This document shows positions 15,467 to 28,782 of a stretch of DNA of 47,060 bases, in pieces. Below the pieces are notes generated by a model, which saw nothing but the letters and a program-made list of their open reading frames with translations, made no database searches and was not told the origin of the DNA. The DNA is from Butyrivibrio sp. (GTDB taxonomy: Bacteria > Bacillota > Clostridia > Lachnospirales > Lachnospiraceae): positions 145,121 through 192,180 of the forward strand of contig JAMPEU010000001.1 in the NCBI GenBank assembly GCA_023664865.1. The letters run 5' to 3'. Position numbers and translations under genes: made by a program. The first letter of the stretch is position 1, and each line of letters starts with the position of its first letter.

Positions 15467-17584
15467 CTACTTAGTTTTTGCCGCCAATACCTTCTCCTGC
15501 ACATTCTTCGGTACTTGCTCATATTTCTCAAAGAACATGGAGTAGTTGCCGCGTCCCTGTGTCTTGGAACGTAAGTCGGTTGAATATCCGAACATTTCAG
15601 CAAGCGGCACATAGCCTTTTACCATCTTGCCACCGCCGATGTCTTCCATACCTTCGATACGTCCACGTCTGGAGTTGATATCTCCGATTACGTCGCCCAT
15701 ATATTCTTCCGGCATAGTTACTTCTACCTTCATAATAGGCTCAAGCAATACGGGGTTCGCTTTCTTCATAGCTTCCTTGAAACACATGGAGCCTGCAATG
15801 TGGAATGCCATTTCAGAAGAATCGACTTCATGGTAGGTTCCGTCATATACGTTAGCATGAACTCCAAGCACGGGATATCCGCCAAGAATACCTGCTTTGG
15901 CAGCTTCTTCGATACCTTCGCCTACCGCCGGGATATATTCCTTCGGAATAGCGCCGCCGACTACGGTTGATTCGTACTTAAATGTCTCTTCACCATTCGG
16001 ATCCATAGGCTCGAATTTAACTTTACAGTGTCCGTACTGTCCACGTCCACCAGACTGCTTTGCATATTTGTATTCCTGATCTACAGGTTTGGTAAATGTT
16101 TCCTTGTAAGCAACCTGAGGAGCTCCTACGTTTGCCTCTACCTTAAATTCACGAAGCAGACGGTCAACGATAATCTCCAGATGCAGCTCACCCATACCCG
16201 CAATAATTGTCTGACCTGTTTCCTGATCCGTATGGGCGCGGAAAGTCGGGTCTTCTTCTGCAAGTTTTGCAAGAGCTTCACCCATCTTGCCTTGTCCTGC
16301 TTTGGTCTTGGGTTCGATGGCAAGTTCGATAACCGGCTCAGGGAACTCCATAGATTCCAAGATAACGGGATGCTGTTCATCACAGATAGTATCGCCCGTA
16401 GTAGTCAGTTTAAAACCAACCGCTGCCGCAATATCACCGGAATATACTTTATCCAGCTCCGCCCTCTTATTAGCGTGCATCTGCAAGATACGTCCTACAC
16501 GTTCTTTCTTATCTTTGGTTGCATTCAGGACATAAGAGCCTGAATTCATCGTACCTGAATAAACTCTGAAGAATGCAAGTTTTCCTACGAACGGATCCGC
16601 CATAATCTTGAATGCAAGCGCTGCAAAAGGCTCATCATCAGATGAATGTCTTTCAATTTCATTGCCTTCCAAGTCGGTTCCTTTGATGGCAGGAATGTCT
16701 GTCGGTGCCGGCATATACTCAAGGATAGCGTCAAGAAGTTTCTGAACGCCCTTGTTTCTATATGCAGAACCACAGCACACGGGAATTGCCCTGCATTCGC
16801 AGGTAGCAAGCCGTAATGCTTTCTTCATGTCTTCAACGGAAGGAACTTCTCCTTCCAGATACATCATTGTTAAATCGTCGTCTAATTCACAGACTTTTTC
16901 TATCAATTCATCATGATATAATTCAGCCTGATCCTTCATATCATCGGGAATATCAATAACATCAATGTCTTCGCCTTTATCGTCATTGTAGATATAGGCT
17001 TTCATTTCAAATAAATCAATAATTCCCTTAAAATCGTCCTCCTTACCAATCGGAATCTGGAGAATGATTGCATTTTTACCCAATCTGGTTCTAATCTGGT
17101 CTACTGCACCGTAAAAATCTGCGCCAAGGATATCCATCTTATTGATGAATGCCATCCTCGGTACGTTATAGGTGTCAGCCTGACGCCATACATTTTCAGA
17201 CTGCGGTTCAACGCCGCCTTTTGCACAAAATACGCCGACAGCGCCATCAAGTACGCGAAGAGAACGCTCAACTTCAACAGTAAAGTCAACGTGTCCGGGG
17301 GTATCAATAATATTGATACGATGCTCTAAAGCGCCCGGTTTAGGCTTGCAGTTTTCTTCCAAAGTCCAGTGGCAAGTCGTAGCGGCTGATGTGATGGTTA
17401 TACCTCTTTCCTGCTCCTGCTCCATCCAGTCCATTGTCGCAGTACCTTCATGAGTATCACCAATCTTATAGTTTACACCAGTATAATAAAGGATACGCTC
17501 TGTCAATGTGGTCTTACCCGCATCGATATGAGCCATAATGCCAATATTTCTGGTTCTCTCCAATGGATATTCTCTTCCAGCCAA
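15467..17584 (-). CDS. fusA: translation elongation factor G
   Basis: The 705-residue ribosomal translocase has [13 protein letters not shown] (P-loop), DTPGHVDF (G3) and NKMD (G4), followed by the EF-G domains II-V to the C-terminal [19 protein letters not shown]. The start codon is TTG at 17582-17584, giving the standard [21 protein letters not shown] behind AGGAGGA. It follows rpsG by 17 bases. Confidence 0.98.
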   Translation of the reverse strand: MAGREYPLERTRNIGIMAHIDAGKTTLTERILYYTGVNYKIGDTHEGTATMDWMEQEQERGITITSAATTCHWTLEENCKPKPGALEHRINIIDTPGHVDFTVEVERSLRVLDGAVGVFCAKGGVEPQSENVWRQADTYNVPRMAFINKMDILGADFYGAVDQIRTRLGKNAIILQIPIGKEDDFKGIIDLFEMKAYIYNDDKGEDIDVIDIPDDMKDQAELYHDELIEKVCELDDDLTMMYLEGEVPSVEDMKKALRLATCECRAIPVCCGSAYRNKGVQKLLDAILEYMPAPTDIPAIKGTDLEGNEIERHSSDDEPFAALAFKIMADPFVGKLAFFRVYSGTMNSGSYVLNATKDKKERVGRILQMHANKRAELDKVYSGDIAAAVGFKLTTTGDTICDEQHPVILESMEFPEPVIELAIEPKTKAGQGKMGEALAKLAEEDPTFRAHTDQETGQTIIAGMGELHLEIIVDRLLREFKVEANVGAPQVAYKETFTKPVDQEYKYAKQSGGRGQYGHCKVKFEPMDPNGEETFKYESTVVGGAIPKEYIPAVGEGIEEAAKAGILGGYPVLGVHANVYDGTYHEVDSSEMAFHIAGSMCFKEAMKKANPVLLEPIMKVEVTMPEEYMGDVIGDINSRRGRIEGMEDIGGGKMVKGYVPLAEMFGYSTDLRSKTQGRGNYSMFFEKYEQVPKNVQEKVLAAKTK

Positions 17585-17601
17585 GGTTTTTTCCTCCTGT
17601 C

Positions 17602-18072
17602 TTAGAAACGGTAGTGTGCAAACGCCTTGTTTGCCTCTGCCATCTTGTGCATATCTTCTTTTCTCTTCACGGCTGCGCCTGTATTGTTGGCAGCGTCAAG
17701 AATCTCGTTAGCAAGTTTTTCTTCCATTGTTTTCTCGCCTCTTTTGCGTGAAAACATTGTCAGCCAGCGAAGCCCTAAAGCCTGACGTCTGTCCGGACGG
17801 ACTTCAATCGGCACCTGATAAGTAGCGCCGCCGATACGCCTTGCTTTTACTTCGAGGACGGGCATGATGTTGTTCATTGCCTCCTGAAATACTTCAAGCG
17901 CCGGTTTACCTGACTTTTCTTCTACTCTTGCAAACGCCCCATATACAATTTTCTGTGCAACGCCTTTCTTGCCGTCCAGCATTACGTTATTGATAAGCTT
18001 GGTAACAACCTTATCATTGTATAAAGGATCTGCTAATACGTCTCTTTTTGTTACATGTCCTTTACGTGGCAC
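17602..18072 (-). CDS. rpsG: 30S ribosomal protein S7
   Basis: The GTG at 18072 gives the normal 156-residue S7 ([18 protein letters not shown] to KAFAHYRF) behind AAGGAGGG. A longer reading from 18114 would add 14 residues absent from the family. S7 nucleates assembly of the 30S head. Second gene of the str operon. Confidence 0.97.
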   Translation of the reverse strand: MPRKGHVTKRDVLADPLYNDKVVTKLINNVMLDGKKGVAQKIVYGAFARVEEKSGKPALEVFQEAMNNIMPVLEVKARRIGGATYQVPIEVRPDRRQALGLRWLTMFSRKRGEKTMEEKLANEILDAANNTGAAVKRKEDMHKMAEANKAFAHYRF

Positions 18073-18238
18073 GGTTCTTCCCTCCTTATTAATGTTTGCA
18101 GCAGCATATTTCACCGCTGCTTCAATAAATCATCGGTACTCACATGTGTCCTCTAATTCAATGTGTTCGTGCGGTTTTCTATCTGATAAGAATCCCAACA
18201 CTAAATTAGTTCTGTTTGTGGTCCTATTCTCCTATCCC

Positions 18239-18658
18239 CTATTTTGAAGCTTTTGGCTTCTTAGCGCCGTATTTGGAACGAGCCTGTCTTCTGTTGGCAA
18301 CGCCTGCGGTATCAAGCGTACCCCTGATGATATGGTATCTTGTACCGGGTAAGTCCTTTACCCTGCCGCCTCTGATTAAGACAACGCTATGCTCCTGAAG
18401 GTTGTGGCCTTCACCCGGAATGTAGCTTGTTACCTCGATTCCGTTTGAAAGACGAACTCTGGCAATCTTTCTAAGCGCTGAGTTAGGCTTTTTAGGAGTT
18501 GCTGTCTTAACAGCCGTGCAAACACCTCTCTTTTGAGGGGAAGCCGTATTAATCGCCGTTTTGTGGAGAGAGTTCCATCCTTTCTGCAAAGCAGGCGCTG
18601 TGGACTTCTTAGTAGATGTCTGACGTCCTTTTCTAACTAACTGGTTAAATGTTGGCAT
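18239..18658 (-). CDS. rpsL: 30S ribosomal protein S12
   Basis: The 139-residue protein has the Firmicutes-type insert before SPQKRGVC and the decoding-site segments [11 protein letters not shown] and [13 protein letters not shown]. Both lysines that mutate in streptomycin resistance are wild type. AGGAGG precedes the ATG. First gene of the str operon here, with its own promoter at 18743-18771. Confidence 0.97.
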   Translation of the reverse strand: MPTFNQLVRKGRQTSTKKSTAPALQKGWNSLHKTAINTASPQKRGVCTAVKTATPKKPNSALRKIARVRLSNGIEVTSYIPGEGHNLQEHSVVLIRGGRVKDLPGTRYHIIRGTLDTAGVANRRQARSKYGAKKPKASK

Positions 18659-18712
18659 TCTTTTTCACCTCCTATGAGTTTAATTTTATACGTGCCGCAT
18701 TTTTGGCGCACT

Positions 18713-18765
18713 AAAAAAACGCATTTGCGTACACACTAAAATAGTATACTTGCCCACAAATGCGT
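18713..18765 (-). terminator. terminator whose 5' arm is the spacer of the rpsL promoter
   Basis: On the minus strand ACGCATTTG (18765-18757) can pair with CAAATGCGT (18727-18719), followed by seven T (18719-18713). It would end transcripts coming from the MCP-PilZ gene. The rpsL promoter lies between and over the arms, so a transcript started there lacks the first arm and cannot form the full hairpin. Confidence 0.6.
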
Positions 18766-18771
18766 TGTCAA
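18743..18771 (-). promoter_or_regulatory. str operon (rpsL) promoter
   Basis: A perfect TTGACA (18766-18771), 17 bases, then TATACT (18743-18748) on the minus strand; start of transcription expected near 18736. Confidence 0.9.
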
Positions 18772-18804
18772 TACATTTTTTGCTAAATTTGTTAAATTAT
18801 TTTG

Positions 18805-20931
18805 TTATTTATCTGCTGTTTTAGCCATTTTATTCTTTATGTAGTTCCTAATGGCTACGTTATCCTCCAACAGTCTGCAGCCAATCTTATGAGTGCCGTT
18901 TTCATTGACTCCGGTACGGATAACTACTCCTTCCAATGTACTCTCCTCAGGAATCTCAAAATCGGAGATTGATACTTCTATTCGCTTTCCTTTTATGTCC
19001 TCAACGTCTCCCGAAAGGATATTGCAGGCAAATCCGCCGGCTCCGACATCCACCATCCTTGCATTATACTTAGCTTTAGAATCCTTTACAGTTACGGTGC
19101 AGAAATTATTTATCTGTATTCTGTCGTACTTTCTTCTGTTTTCTACGGCAGGATCGGTATCTACTGTAATTGTATAGCGGTTGGTATCATTTCTGTCGGT
19201 CTGTGCTATTTTAACATTCTTCCAACAGTACAGCATATTATCCGCTATAATGCGCAGGGCATAATTTCCGGATTTATTGCTTATGTCTATTCCTTTCTCT
19301 GCTCCTGATGTAAGCGACATTATTATGCTATTATCTTTCTGTTCCAGCACTTCGCCTTTGTACTCTTTCTCGGCATTATCGTAACTTTTGGCTATAACAG
19401 CCAGCTTCATTCCGGGTCTTACGTCTTTGATTCCCATGAAACCGCCTTCACCGAGTTTTTCCAGAAGGTCTTCAACAACTTTTCCGATGTTTTCTACGTT
19501 GCTTGATGTTTCTTCATACTTGCCCAGCATCGATTTGGCTGTGGCATCCGCATCTTCTATGCTCCGCGTCATTATTTCCATAACGTCGCATATCTGCTTC
19601 ATATTATCAACCATATTCTGATTAGACGTCTCCACATCCTTTACGGCAGAATCAACAATCTGTATGTTATCGCCAAGTTTGGTAGAATCGTCTGCAATAT
19701 CCGCAACGCTTTGGTTTACCTGTTCAATCTTTTCCCTTGTTTCATTAATCAGGTCAAGAGTTTCTGTCATGGACTGCGTCATTTTGTCAGCGGTTTCTTC
19801 CAAATGCTTAAGCGCTGACATAATGCGGTTTGAAGAGTTCTGCGTCTCCATACTCAAATTCCGTATTTCGTCCGCTACCACTGCGAAACCTCTTCCTGCC
19901 TCTCCCGCCCTTGCCGCTTCTATGGAAGCGTTCAGCGCAAGCAGATTAGTCTGTGAAGTAATTCCGGAAATTGTGCCGGTCTCCTCTTTCACCATTATAA
20001 ATTCGTTTTTAAATTCTGACAGGACTTTTTCGACTTCCGATGATAATGCCGCCATAGCGTTGGTAGTTTCCACTACCCCTGACAATTCCCGGGAACTCGT
20101 CCCCGCATGTTCGATTGACGCTCCTACTAACCGGTCTATGTTTTCAATAAGCCCCGCAACATTCTGCACCTGGGTATTGATTTCAGTCGTCATTTCCATC
20201 GAAGACATGGTTTTTTCATACAGGGTATTATTGTTGCCCGTCAATTCTTTCATATTGTTGACTACAATATTGGCTCCATGTATATTTTCATCAGCTAAAT
20301 CCCTTACAACGCTGACTCCGTCTACCACAGCGTTACTCGCCGCTTTAACCTGGTCAACCGTAGTCACGACTCTCTTAAGGTTGCCTTCGACAGAGCCCAT
20401 CAACGCTCCATCAGAATCATTCAGGTGGCTGATTGCCATTGCGTATCCTGTATAGCACATAATAATACACGCTGCCTGTATCGCATAACACGCAATATCG
20501 GAAGACGCATTCATGCCGGACATGATGTTTTTGATAATATATGCCAAAAGCACAATGCCGTTGCAGACTCCGCACCTGATAATATAATTTCGATTTTTGT
20601 ATAATACTAACATGGCTGACACCGGCAGCATATACACAAATGTAAGCTTGTTATTGGTCGTCATCATTATAAAAATATAAAATATGCCGTACCCAACAGC
20701 TACCACATGTTTATATGCGTCGGTGTCAGCCCCCATAATTTTTAAAACCAGCAGGCCTATGCCAAACGGCACCCAGCAGAAGACCATAAAGACCGCATAG
20801 TATGCAGCCGCATGTTCTCCGCCTCTGATTGCCGCAGCATAGGATAGTGATAAAAGAATACTTAAAACAAGCCATATAATCATTGTTTTGCGATTAGCAC
20901 TTCTTTTAAACAGCTCTTCTCTATATTCCAT
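18805..20931 (-). CDS. chemoreceptor with C-terminal PilZ (c-di-GMP-type) domain
   Basis: The 708-residue protein has about six membrane segments (residues 18-165) with short loops, then a cytoplasmic MCP signalling domain with the tip [19 protein letters not shown] and [13 protein letters not shown] (about 325-375). A YcgR-N-like beta domain (about 500-590) and a PilZ domain follow. PilZ shows the RxxxR motif (Arg600 and Arg604 in RRKYDR) and DVGAGG at 628-633, where the usual D/N-x-S-x-x-G has Gly for Ser. PilZ domains bind cyclic di-GMP, so the receptor may tie chemotaxis to that messenger. It sits between rpoC and rpsL, an unusual place, and runs in the same direction, 53 bases after rpoC. 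Confidence 0.88.
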   Translation of the reverse strand: MEYREELFKRSANRKTMIIWLVLSILLSLSYAAAIRGGEHAAAYYAVFMVFCWVPFGIGLLVLKIMGADTDAYKHVVAVGYGIFYIFIMMTTNNKLTFVYMLPVSAMLVLYKNRNYIIRCGVCNGIVLLAYIIKNIMSGMNASSDIACYAIQAACIIMCYTGYAMAISHLNDSDGALMGSVEGNLKRVVTTVDQVKAASNAVVDGVSVVRDLADENIHGANIVVNNMKELTGNNNTLYEKTMSSMEMTTEINTQVQNVAGLIENIDRLVGASIEHAGTSSRELSGVVETTNAMAALSSEVEKVLSEFKNEFIMVKEETGTISGITSQTNLLALNASIEAARAGEAGRGFAVVADEIRNLSMETQNSSNRIMSALKHLEETADKMTQSMTETLDLINETREKIEQVNQSVADIADDSTKLGDNIQIVDSAVKDVETSNQNMVDNMKQICDVMEIMTRSIEDADATAKSMLGKYEETSSNVENIGKVVEDLLEKLGEGGFMGIKDVRPGMKLAVIAKSYDNAEKEYKGEVLEQKDNSIIMSLTSGAEKGIDISNKSGNYALRIIADNMLYCWKNVKIAQTDRNDTNRYTITVDTDPAVENRRKYDRIQINNFCTVTVKDSKAKYNARMVDVGAGGFACNILSGDVEDIKGKRIEVSISDFEIPEESTLEGVVIRTGVNENGTHKIGCRLLEDNVAIRNYIKNKMAKTADK

Positions 20932-20984
20932 ATAAACCCCTGTCGTTTGTATTTTATTGTATTGTAATGAAATATACCAAATGC

Positions 20985-23900
20985 TTAAACCGTAGTCTCA
21001 ACCACAGGCTCTTCTGCAACGAGTCCTGCTTCTTCTGCGACACCATCAGTATTTTCGTCAACGGAAATTTCTTCCGTAACTTCAATCAATTCTTCGGTTT
21101 CCACAGGTGCGTCCTCTTCCGAACCGTCGTCAATGTTCAGCTCGTCTCCTGCTGCAAGGCGTGCAAGCAGATTCTCGTCTGTATTCAATTTTGTATTGCT
21201 GTATCGCTTCATACCGGTGCCTGCCGGAATCAGCTTACCAATGATAACATTTTCCTTAAGGCCGATAAGCGGATCAATCTTGCCCTTAATCGCAGCTTCC
21301 GTCAACACCTTAGTCGTCTCTTGGAAGGATGCCGCTGACAGGAAGGAATTGGTTGCAAGCGCCGCTTTGGTGATTCCAAGCATAATCTGTCTGCCATCTG
21401 CAGGCTCTTTTCCTTCTTTTATCAATGTTTCATTAACATCTTCATATTCAAGTACGTCTACAAGCGTTCCGGGCAGGTATTCCGTATCACCGCTTGCCTC
21501 GATTCTAACCTTCTTTAACATCTGGCGCACAATGACTTCAATGTGTTTATCAGCAATATCAACGCCTTGCAGACGGTATACCCTTTGTACCTCGCGAAGC
21601 ATGTAATCCTGTACTGCACGTATTCCTTTAATTTTCAAAAGGTCATGCGGATTGACGCTTCCTTCGGTAAGCTCATCGCCGGCTTCCAATGTTTCTCCGT
21701 CCATAATCTTAATTCTTGAACCATAAGGAACCAGATACGTCTTGGACTCGCCTGTTTCATCATTGGTAATAACAATCTCACGTTTCTTCTTAGTATCTTT
21801 GATTGTGGCAGTTCCGCCAAACTCGGCAATAATTGCAAGTCCCTTAGGCTTACGTGCTTCAAAAAGCTCCTCGACACGGGGAAGACCTTGGGTAATATCA
21901 TCACCGGCAACGCCGCCGTTATGGAAATTACGCATGGTGAGCTGTGTACCGGGCTCGCCAATCGACTGTGCCGCAATAATGCCTACCGCTTCACCGACCT
22001 GAACGGCTTCTCCTGTAGCCATGTTCGCACCATAGCACTTAGCGCAGATGCCATTCTGGGAGCGGCATGTGAGGATTGTACGAATCTTCACGCCCTCAAC
22101 CGAATTGCCTTTCTCATCCACTCCGATGCTCAATATCTTTTCTGCACGGCTTGGCGTAATCATATGGTTGCGCTTTACAATTACTTTTCCATCTTTATCC
22201 TTAATTTCCTCGCAGGCAAACCTGCCTGTGATTCTGTCCTTTAATCCTTCGATGGTCTCTTTGCCATCCATAAATGCCTTTACATACATTCCCGGAATCT
22301 CTTCGCGGCCTTCGCTGCAATCCGTCTCACGGATAATGAGTTCTTGGGATACATCGACCATACGCCTTGTCAAATAACCGGAGTCGGCTGTACGGAGCGC
22401 GGTATCCGACAGTCCTTTACGCGCGCCATGCGCTGACATAAAGTATTCCAGAACGTCAAGCCCTTCACGGAAATTCGACTTAATCGGCAACTCGATAGTC
22501 CTTCCTGTAGTATCCGCCATCAGTCCACGCATACCGGCAAGCTGCTTAATCTGCTGATTAGAACCACGGGCGCCGGAATCTGCCATCATGTAAATATTAC
22601 TGTAATGGTCCAGGCCATTAAGCAGCACTTCTGTCAGTTCTTTATCCGTCTCATTCCATGTCTCAACGACCGCACGATACCTCTCTTCTTCCGTAATAAG
22701 CCCACGTCTGAAGTTAAGGGATATTTTATCTACGGTTTCCTGAGCTTTATCAAGCATCTTCTGTTTCTCGGCAGGCACGGTCATGTCGGAAATGGATACC
22801 GTCATTGCCGCCCTTGTTGAGTATTTATATCCTGTTGACTTAATAAGGTCAAGCACTTCCGCGGTCTTTACCGAACCGTGGATGTTGATGACTTTTTCCA
22901 AAATCTGCTTAAGCTGTTTCTTGCCTACATGGAAGTCTACTTCCAGTTTAAGCAAGTTCTCAGGCTTGCTTCTGTCTACGAAGCCTAAATCCTGAGGAAG
23001 TATTTCATTAAACAGGAACCGCCCAAGTGTAGAATCTTCCACCCCTGATATAAGTTCTCCGTTGGCATTAGTCTTCTGCACTCTTACATGAATCATGCTA
23101 TGCAGCGTACATTCGCCGTTTTCATAAGCTAAAATCGCTTCGTTAATATTCTTAAAGTATTTGCCCTCGCCGATAACGCCTTTTCTTTCCTGCGTCATAT
23201 AGTAGATTCCAAGCACCATATCCTGTGAAGGAACGGCAACCGGGCCACCATCCGAAGGTTTCAAAAGGTTATTGGGCGACAGCAGCAAGAACCTGCATTC
23301 CGCCTGTGCCTCTACTGACAGGGGAAGATGCACTGCCATCTGGTCTCCGTCAAAGTCCGCATTAAACGCCGTACATACAAGCGGATGAAGTTTGATTGCC
23401 TTACCTTCAACCAGAATAGGCTCAAACGCCTGAATTCCCAGTCTGTGCAGGGTAGGCGCACGGTTAAGCATAACCGGGTGTTCCCTGATTACCTCTTCGA
23501 GAACGTCCCAAACCTGCGTATCCAGTCTTTCAACCAGCTTCTTAGCATTTTTAATGTTCTGTGAAATGCCCTTCGCTACAAGTTCTTTCATAACAAAAGG
23601 CTTAAACAGCTCGATTGCCATTTCCTTTGGCAGACCGCACTGATAAATCTTCAACTCCGGTCCTACTACGATAACGGAACGTCCTGAATAGTCAACACGC
23701 TTTCCGAGCAGGTTCTGGCGGAAACGTCCCGACTTTCCTTTTAACATATCGGAAAGTGATTTTAATGCCCTGTTGCCGGGGCCCGTAACCGGGCGGCCTC
23801 TTCTGCCATTGTCAATCAAAGCATCTACCGCTTCCTGAAGCATCCTCTTCTCGTTGCGGACGATGATATCGGGTGCACCAAGTTCCAGAAGCCTCTTCAA

Positions 23901-24722
23901 ACGGTTATTTCTATTGATAATTCTTCTATATAAATCATTCAAGTCGGATGTTGCAAAACGTCCGCCGTCGAGCTGGACCATAGGACGCAAATCGGGCGGA
24001 ATAACCGGTATAGCGTCCATAATCATCCATTCAGGCTGATTGCCGGACTCCCTGAATGCCTCTATAACTTCAAGCCTCTTGATAATACGGGCGCTCTTTT
24101 GACCGCTTGAACCCTGCAGCTCTTCACGCAGTTCCTCTGCCTCCGTATCCAAATCAATCGCCTGAAGCAGTTCTTTGATTGCTTCTGCGCCCATTCCGAC
24201 ACGGAATTTGGAGCCCCATGTCTCCCTTGCATCCTGATATTCTTTTTCGGAAAGAACCTGCTTATATTCCAAATCGCTCTCTCCTGAATCTAATACAATA
24301 TAGGCTGCGAAATATAACACTTTTTCTAATACTCTGGGTGATAAATCCAGAATAAGCCCCATACGGCTGGGAATACCTTTAAAATACCAGATATGGGATA
24401 CCGGCGCTGCAAGCGCGATATGCCCCATACGCTCTCTGCGGACGCTTGCTTTGGTAACCTCTACGCCGCATCTGTCGCAGACAACGCCTTTATACCTGAT
24501 TTTCTTGTATTTACCGCAATGACATTCCCAGTCTTTACTGGGTCCGAAAATCTTCTCGCAATAAAGTCCATCTTTCTCCGGCTTTAATGTCCTATAATTG
24601 ATGGTCTCCGGCTTTAAAACTTCCCCCCTCGACCATTCCCTGATTCTTTCAGGTGATGCCAGACCGATTCTGATTGCATCAAATGTCATAGGTTGATATA
24701 CTTCCTGTTTATTTTCTGTCAT
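20985..24722 (-). CDS. rpoC: RNA polymerase beta' subunit
   Basis: The 1245-residue protein has the N-terminal zinc site (CHCGKYKK...CDRCGVEV), the catalytic [12 protein letters not shown] that binds Mg2+, the trigger-loop region and a second zinc cluster ([13 protein letters not shown]). The C-terminus is an acidic tail of about 45 residues rich in Glu. It follows rpoB by 26 bases in the same transcript. Confidence 0.98.
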   Translation of the reverse strand: MTENKQEVYQPMTFDAIRIGLASPERIREWSRGEVLKPETINYRTLKPEKDGLYCEKIFGPSKDWECHCGKYKKIRYKGVVCDRCGVEVTKASVRRERMGHIALAAPVSHIWYFKGIPSRMGLILDLSPRVLEKVLYFAAYIVLDSGESDLEYKQVLSEKEYQDARETWGSKFRVGMGAEAIKELLQAIDLDTEAEELREELQGSSGQKSARIIKRLEVIEAFRESGNQPEWMIMDAIPVIPPDLRPMVQLDGGRFATSDLNDLYRRIINRNNRLKRLLELGAPDIIVRNEKRMLQEAVDALIDNGRRGRPVTGPGNRALKSLSDMLKGKSGRFRQNLLGKRVDYSGRSVIVVGPELKIYQCGLPKEMAIELFKPFVMKELVAKGISQNIKNAKKLVERLDTQVWDVLEEVIREHPVMLNRAPTLHRLGIQAFEPILVEGKAIKLHPLVCTAFNADFDGDQMAVHLPLSVEAQAECRFLLLSPNNLLKPSDGGPVAVPSQDMVLGIYYMTQERKGVIGEGKYFKNINEAILAYENGECTLHSMIHVRVQKTNANGELISGVEDSTLGRFLFNEILPQDLGFVDRSKPENLLKLEVDFHVGKKQLKQILEKVINIHGSVKTAEVLDLIKSTGYKYSTRAAMTVSISDMTVPAEKQKMLDKAQETVDKISLNFRRGLITEEERYRAVVETWNETDKELTEVLLNGLDHYSNIYMMADSGARGSNQQIKQLAGMRGLMADTTGRTIELPIKSNFREGLDVLEYFMSAHGARKGLSDTALRTADSGYLTRRMVDVSQELIIRETDCSEGREEIPGMYVKAFMDGKETIEGLKDRITGRFACEEIKDKDGKVIVKRNHMITPSRAEKILSIGVDEKGNSVEGVKIRTILTCRSQNGICAKCYGANMATGEAVQVGEAVGIIAAQSIGEPGTQLTMRNFHNGGVAGDDITQGLPRVEELFEARKPKGLAIIAEFGGTATIKDTKKKREIVITNDETGESKTYLVPYGSRIKIMDGETLEAGDELTEGSVNPHDLLKIKGIRAVQDYMLREVQRVYRLQGVDIADKHIEVIVRQMLKKVRIEASGDTEYLPGTLVDVLEYEDVNETLIKEGKEPADGRQIMLGITKAALATNSFLSAASFQETTKVLTEAAIKGKIDPLIGLKENVIIGKLIPAGTGMKRYSNTKLNTDENLLARLAAGDELNIDDGSEEDAPVETEELIEVTEEISVDENTDGVAEEAGLVAEEPVVETTV

Positions 24723-24748
24723 ATTTCATACCACACCTTTCTCGCCGC

Positions 24749-27700
24749 CTATTTGTCGTAGGATTCCTCAAAATCAACATCTAACTCCATATCGTCTTCC
24801 TGATATTCTTCCATGAAGTCGTCCTCACTGTTTACAAGTTCTCCGCTTTCTTCGTCAAACTCCTGCTCCTGATAGCCAAGAGCCCCCAGTGATCCTTTAT
24901 CCTGTTCGTAATTTCCAGGTTCACCTTCGATTTCATATCGGTATTCGCTCTCTCCGTAATCCACGGATTCCATTATTTCTACTTCTGTATGGTCTTCACG
25001 CAGCACTCTGACATCCAAGCCTAAAGATTGAAGTTCCTTGAGCAATACCTTGAAAGATTCCGGAATGCCGGGTTCAGGTATATTGTCTCCTTTGATAATC
25101 GCTTCATAGGTCTTAACACGGCCAACAACGTCATCCGACTTAACCGTCAGGATTTCCTGCAGCGTATAAGCGGCTCCATATGCTTCCAATGCCCAAACTT
25201 CCATTTCTCCGAAACGCTGTCCTCCGAACTGCGCTTTACCGCCTAACGGCTGCTGCGTTACCAGAGCGTATGGACCTGTAGAACGCGCATGAATCTTATC
25301 GTCTACAAGGTGATGGAGCTTTAAGTAGTGCATGTGTCCGATTGTTACCGGTGCGTCAAAATACTCGCCTGTCCTTCCGTCACGGAGCCTTACCTTACCA
25401 TCCCTTGAAATCGGAACGCCCTTCCAGACTTCACGATGGTCTCTGTTCTTGGATAAATACTCCATAACTTCGGGCAGAAGTTCTTCTTTATGCTTTTTCT
25501 CAAATTCTTCCCACTCTAAGTTTACATAATCATTCGCAAGGTCGAGCGTATCCATGATATCGCCTTCCTTAGCCCCGTCAAATACCGGCGTCGCCACGTT
25601 AAATCCTAACGCTTTTGCCGCCAACGAAAGGTGGATTTCAAGCACCTGTCCGATATTCATACGGGAAGGCACGCCCAGCGGATTCAATACGATGTCAAGC
25701 GGGCGTCCGTTTGGCAGGTATGGCATGTCTTCTACGGGAAGCACGCGGGAAACAACACCCTTGTTACCGTGGCGGCCTGCCATCTTATCGCCTACGGAAA
25801 TTTTCCTCTTCTGAGCAATATAAATACGAACCGCCTGATTGACGCCGGGAGATAACTCGTCTCCATTTTCCCTTGTAAATACTTTAGCGTTTACAACAAT
25901 ACCGTATTCGCCATGAGGCACTTTGAGGGAAGTATCACGCACTTCTCTTGCCTTCTCGCCGAAAATAGCGCGAAGCAGCCTCTCTTCCGCCGTAAGCTCA
26001 GTTTCACCCTTGGGTGTTACTTTACCTACGAGAATATCTCCGGCACGCACTTCCGCACCGATTCTAATGATGCCCCTTTCGTCCAAATCTTTCAGCGCAT
26101 CATCGCCGACGCCCGGAACGTCTCTGGTTATTTCCTCCGGTCCTAACTTGGTGTCACGGGCTTCAGCCTCGTATTCTTCTATATGCACAGATGTATAAAC
26201 ATCTTCCTGAACAAGTCTTTCGCTTAACAAAACCGCGTCCTCGTAGTTATAGCCTTCCCATGTCATGAACCCGATAAGCGGGTTCTTGCCAAGCGCAAGC
26301 TCGCCGCCGTCGGTAGACGGACCATCGGCAATTACTTCACCCTGCTCTACATGGCTGCCTTTTAATACGATAGGTTTCTGATTATAGCAGTTGGACTGGT
26401 TGCTTCTGGAGAATTTGGATAAATGATATTCGTCCTTTTCCCCATCGTCATAGGTTATCTTTATAAGGTTAGATGAAACATAATCAATCGTTCCCGCTTT
26501 CTTAGCCACAACGCACACGCCTGAATCGACAGCCGCCTTAGGCTCCATTCCCGTACCTACAACAGGAGCTTCCGTAAAAAGAAGCGGGACTGCCTGACGC
26601 TGCATGTTGGAACCCATCAGCGCACGGTTGGCATCGTCGTTCTGTAAGAACGGAATCAGCGCCGTCGCCACGGAAAATACCATCTTAGGCGATACGTCCA
26701 TATAATCAAACATCGTCTTAGGATATTCCTGTGTCTCATCTTTATAACGCCCGGAAATACTGTTACGTGCAAAATGCCCTTCTGCATCAAGCGGCGCAGA
26801 AGCCTGAGCCACATGATAGTTATCCTCTTCGTCCGCGGTCATATAAACAACTTCTTCGGTTACACGCGGATTATTCGGGTCGCTCTTGTCAATTTTACGG
26901 TAAGGAGACTCTATAAATCCGTATTCATTAATCCTCGCATAAGATGCAAGCGAGTTAATCAGACCAATGTTAGGACCCTCGGGAGTCTCAATAGGACACA
27001 TTCTTCCATAGTGCGTATAGTGAACGTCTCGAACCTCGAATCCCGCCCTGTCTCTTGAAAGTCCGCCGGGACCCAATGCTGAAAGACGCCTCTTGTGTGT
27101 CAGTTCTCCAAGCGGATTGTTCTGGTCCATAAACTGTGACAACTGTGAAGAGCCAAAGAACTCCTTTACCGCAGCCTGTACAGGCTTAATGTTAATCAAT
27201 ACCTGAGGAGAAATTTCCTCCGCGTCGTGAGTCGTCATTCTTTCACGGACAACCCTCTCAAGCCTTGCCAGACCGATACGATACTGGTTCTGAAGAAGCT
27301 CTCCTACCGCACGTATACGCCTGTTGCCCAAATGGTCGATATCATCGTCATTTCCGATGCCATACTCCAAATGAATATTATAATTAATGGAAGCTATTAT
27401 ATCTTCCTTAGTAATATGCTTCGGAATCAGTTCGTGGACATTTTTCTGAATGGCTTCAGCAAGTATCTCCGGATCTTCGCTATATTCTTCAATAATCTGC
27501 TTAAGCACCGGATAATATACCAATTCAGTGATGCCAAGCTCTTTGGGGTTGCATTCCACAAAGTTCGTAATGTCTACCATCATGTTAGACAATACCTTGA
27601 CATTCTTCTCCTCTGTCTGAATCCACACGTAGGGAATAGCCGCATTCTGAATGGCGTCAGCCATTCCCGCGCTGACTGTATCTCCTGCTTTTGCAAGCAT

Positions 27701-28615
27701 TTCTCCCGTCAATGTATCTACAACGTCTTCCGCTAATATGTGATGCCTGATTCGATTCCTGAACATCAGCTTTTTATTAAATTTATATCTGCCGACTTTC
27801 GCTAAGTCATATCTTCTGGGGTCAAAGAACATAGCGTTAATAAGGCTTTCCGCACTCTCTACGCTGAGCGGCTCGCCCGGACGTATTTTCTTATACAGCT
27901 CTAAAAGACCTTCCTGATGATTTTCAGCAATGTCCTTGGCAAAGCTTGCCTCTATTTTAGGCTCATCACCAAATAATTCCCTGATTTCATCGTTTGAACC
28001 CACGCCTAAAGCCCTGATTAACACTGTAATCGGAACCTTTCTGGTTCTATCTACACGCACATAAAACACATCGTTGGAGTCCGTTTCGTATTCCAACCAT
28101 GCGCCACGATTAGGAATTACAGTGGAAGAAAACAGTCTCTTACCGATTTTGTCATGGCTAATTGCATAGTAAATGCCGGGAGAACGTACTAACTGGCTTA
28201 CAATAACACGCTCGGCCCCATTGATTACGAATGTACCCGTCTGCGTCATAAGCGGCAGGTCGCCCATGAAAATTTCATGCTCCGTAATTTCTTCTTTCTC
28301 CTTATTAATAAGGCGAACTTTTACTTTTAAGGGTGCCGCATAAGTTGCATCTCTTTCTTTACACTTCTCGATAGAGTATTTAACATCCTCTTCGCACAAT
28401 TCAAAACTTACAAATTCCAGACTTAAATGACCGCTGTAGTCCGAAATCGGCGAGATATCGTCAAAAGCCTCTTTCAAGCCTTCTTTCAGAAACCAATTAT
28501 AGGAATCCTTCTGGACTTCTATAAGGTTAGGCATCTCAAGAACCTCTTTCTGTCGTGCATAAGTCATACGCGTGTTTTTGCCCGCTGCAATCTCACGTAT
28601 TCTGTTCTTTTCCAT
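24749..28615 (-). CDS. rpoB: RNA polymerase beta subunit
   Basis: From the ATG at 28615 (GGGGTGA upstream; GTG codons at 28621 and 28627 are alternatives) the protein has 1288 residues. The rifampicin pocket [20 protein letters not shown] and [11 protein letters not shown] is wild type. Also seen: [33 protein letters not shown] and the C-terminal [17 protein letters not shown]. The C-terminus carries an unusually long acidic extension ending near [11 protein letters not shown]. Driven by its own promoter at 28710-28738. Confidence 0.98.
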   Translation of the reverse strand: MEKNRIREIAAGKNTRMTYARQKEVLEMPNLIEVQKDSYNWFLKEGLKEAFDDISPISDYSGHLSLEFVSFELCEEDVKYSIEKCKERDATYAAPLKVKVRLINKEKEEITEHEIFMGDLPLMTQTGTFVINGAERVIVSQLVRSPGIYYAISHDKIGKRLFSSTVIPNRGAWLEYETDSNDVFYVRVDRTRKVPITVLIRALGVGSNDEIRELFGDEPKIEASFAKDIAENHQEGLLELYKKIRPGEPLSVESAESLINAMFFDPRRYDLAKVGRYKFNKKLMFRNRIRHHILAEDVVDTLTGEMLAKAGDTVSAGMADAIQNAAIPYVWIQTEEKNVKVLSNMMVDITNFVECNPKELGITELVYYPVLKQIIEEYSEDPEILAEAIQKNVHELIPKHITKEDIIASINYNIHLEYGIGNDDDIDHLGNRRIRAVGELLQNQYRIGLARLERVVRERMTTHDAEEISPQVLINIKPVQAAVKEFFGSSQLSQFMDQNNPLGELTHKRRLSALGPGGLSRDRAGFEVRDVHYTHYGRMCPIETPEGPNIGLINSLASYARINEYGFIESPYRKIDKSDPNNPRVTEEVVYMTADEEDNYHVAQASAPLDAEGHFARNSISGRYKDETQEYPKTMFDYMDVSPKMVFSVATALIPFLQNDDANRALMGSNMQRQAVPLLFTEAPVVGTGMEPKAAVDSGVCVVAKKAGTIDYVSSNLIKITYDDGEKDEYHLSKFSRSNQSNCYNQKPIVLKGSHVEQGEVIADGPSTDGGELALGKNPLIGFMTWEGYNYEDAVLLSERLVQEDVYTSVHIEEYEAEARDTKLGPEEITRDVPGVGDDALKDLDERGIIRIGAEVRAGDILVGKVTPKGETELTAEERLLRAIFGEKAREVRDTSLKVPHGEYGIVVNAKVFTRENGDELSPGVNQAVRIYIAQKRKISVGDKMAGRHGNKGVVSRVLPVEDMPYLPNGRPLDIVLNPLGVPSRMNIGQVLEIHLSLAAKALGFNVATPVFDGAKEGDIMDTLDLANDYVNLEWEEFEKKHKEELLPEVMEYLSKNRDHREVWKGVPISRDGKVRLRDGRTGEYFDAPVTIGHMHYLKLHHLVDDKIHARSTGPYALVTQQPLGGKAQFGGQRFGEMEVWALEAYGAAYTLQEILTVKSDDVVGRVKTYEAIIKGDNIPEPGIPESFKVLLKELQSLGLDVRVLREDHTEVEIMESVDYGESEYRYEIEGEPGNYEQDKGSLGALGYQEQEFDEESGELVNSEDDFMEEYQEDDMELDVDFEESYDK

Positions 28616-28709
28616 TGACACATTCACCCCATTCTTTAATGATAAACGCCTATTTATCGGAAATCACTATCTATAAATAAGCACAGTACTGCACAATAGT
28701 GCATCATCC

Positions 28710-28738
28710 ATTGTACTACAAGCGGCTTTCAGAGTCAA
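28710..28738 (-). promoter_or_regulatory. rpoBC promoter
   Basis: TTGACT (28733-28738), 17 bases, TACAAT (28710-28715) on the minus strand. A leader of about 90 bases with GCAC/GTGC hairpin words follows before rpoB. Confidence 0.82.
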
Positions 28739-28782
28739 CGGTTAATTTATTCTAAAAGTAAAATTTTGGTAAAATTGACAAG

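Noticed and set aside
18239-18658. Possible resistance changes in S12 or in the RpoB rifampicin region
   Set aside because: The decoding-site lysines of S12 and the RpoB pocket residues are wild type.
19664-20455. 263-codon open frame antisense to the MCP-PilZ gene
   Set aside because: Ser/Ala-rich shadow with no domain or start signal; the minus-strand gene is certain.
23153-23176. sigma28-like TAAA...GCCGATAA on the plus strand
   Set aside because: The spacing is 12 bases instead of about 15 and it lies antisense inside rpoC.
28646-28660. CCGATAAAT before rpoB as a sigma28 -10 element
   Set aside because: No TAAA 15 bases upstream; the good sigmaA promoter at 28710-28738 explains rpoB.
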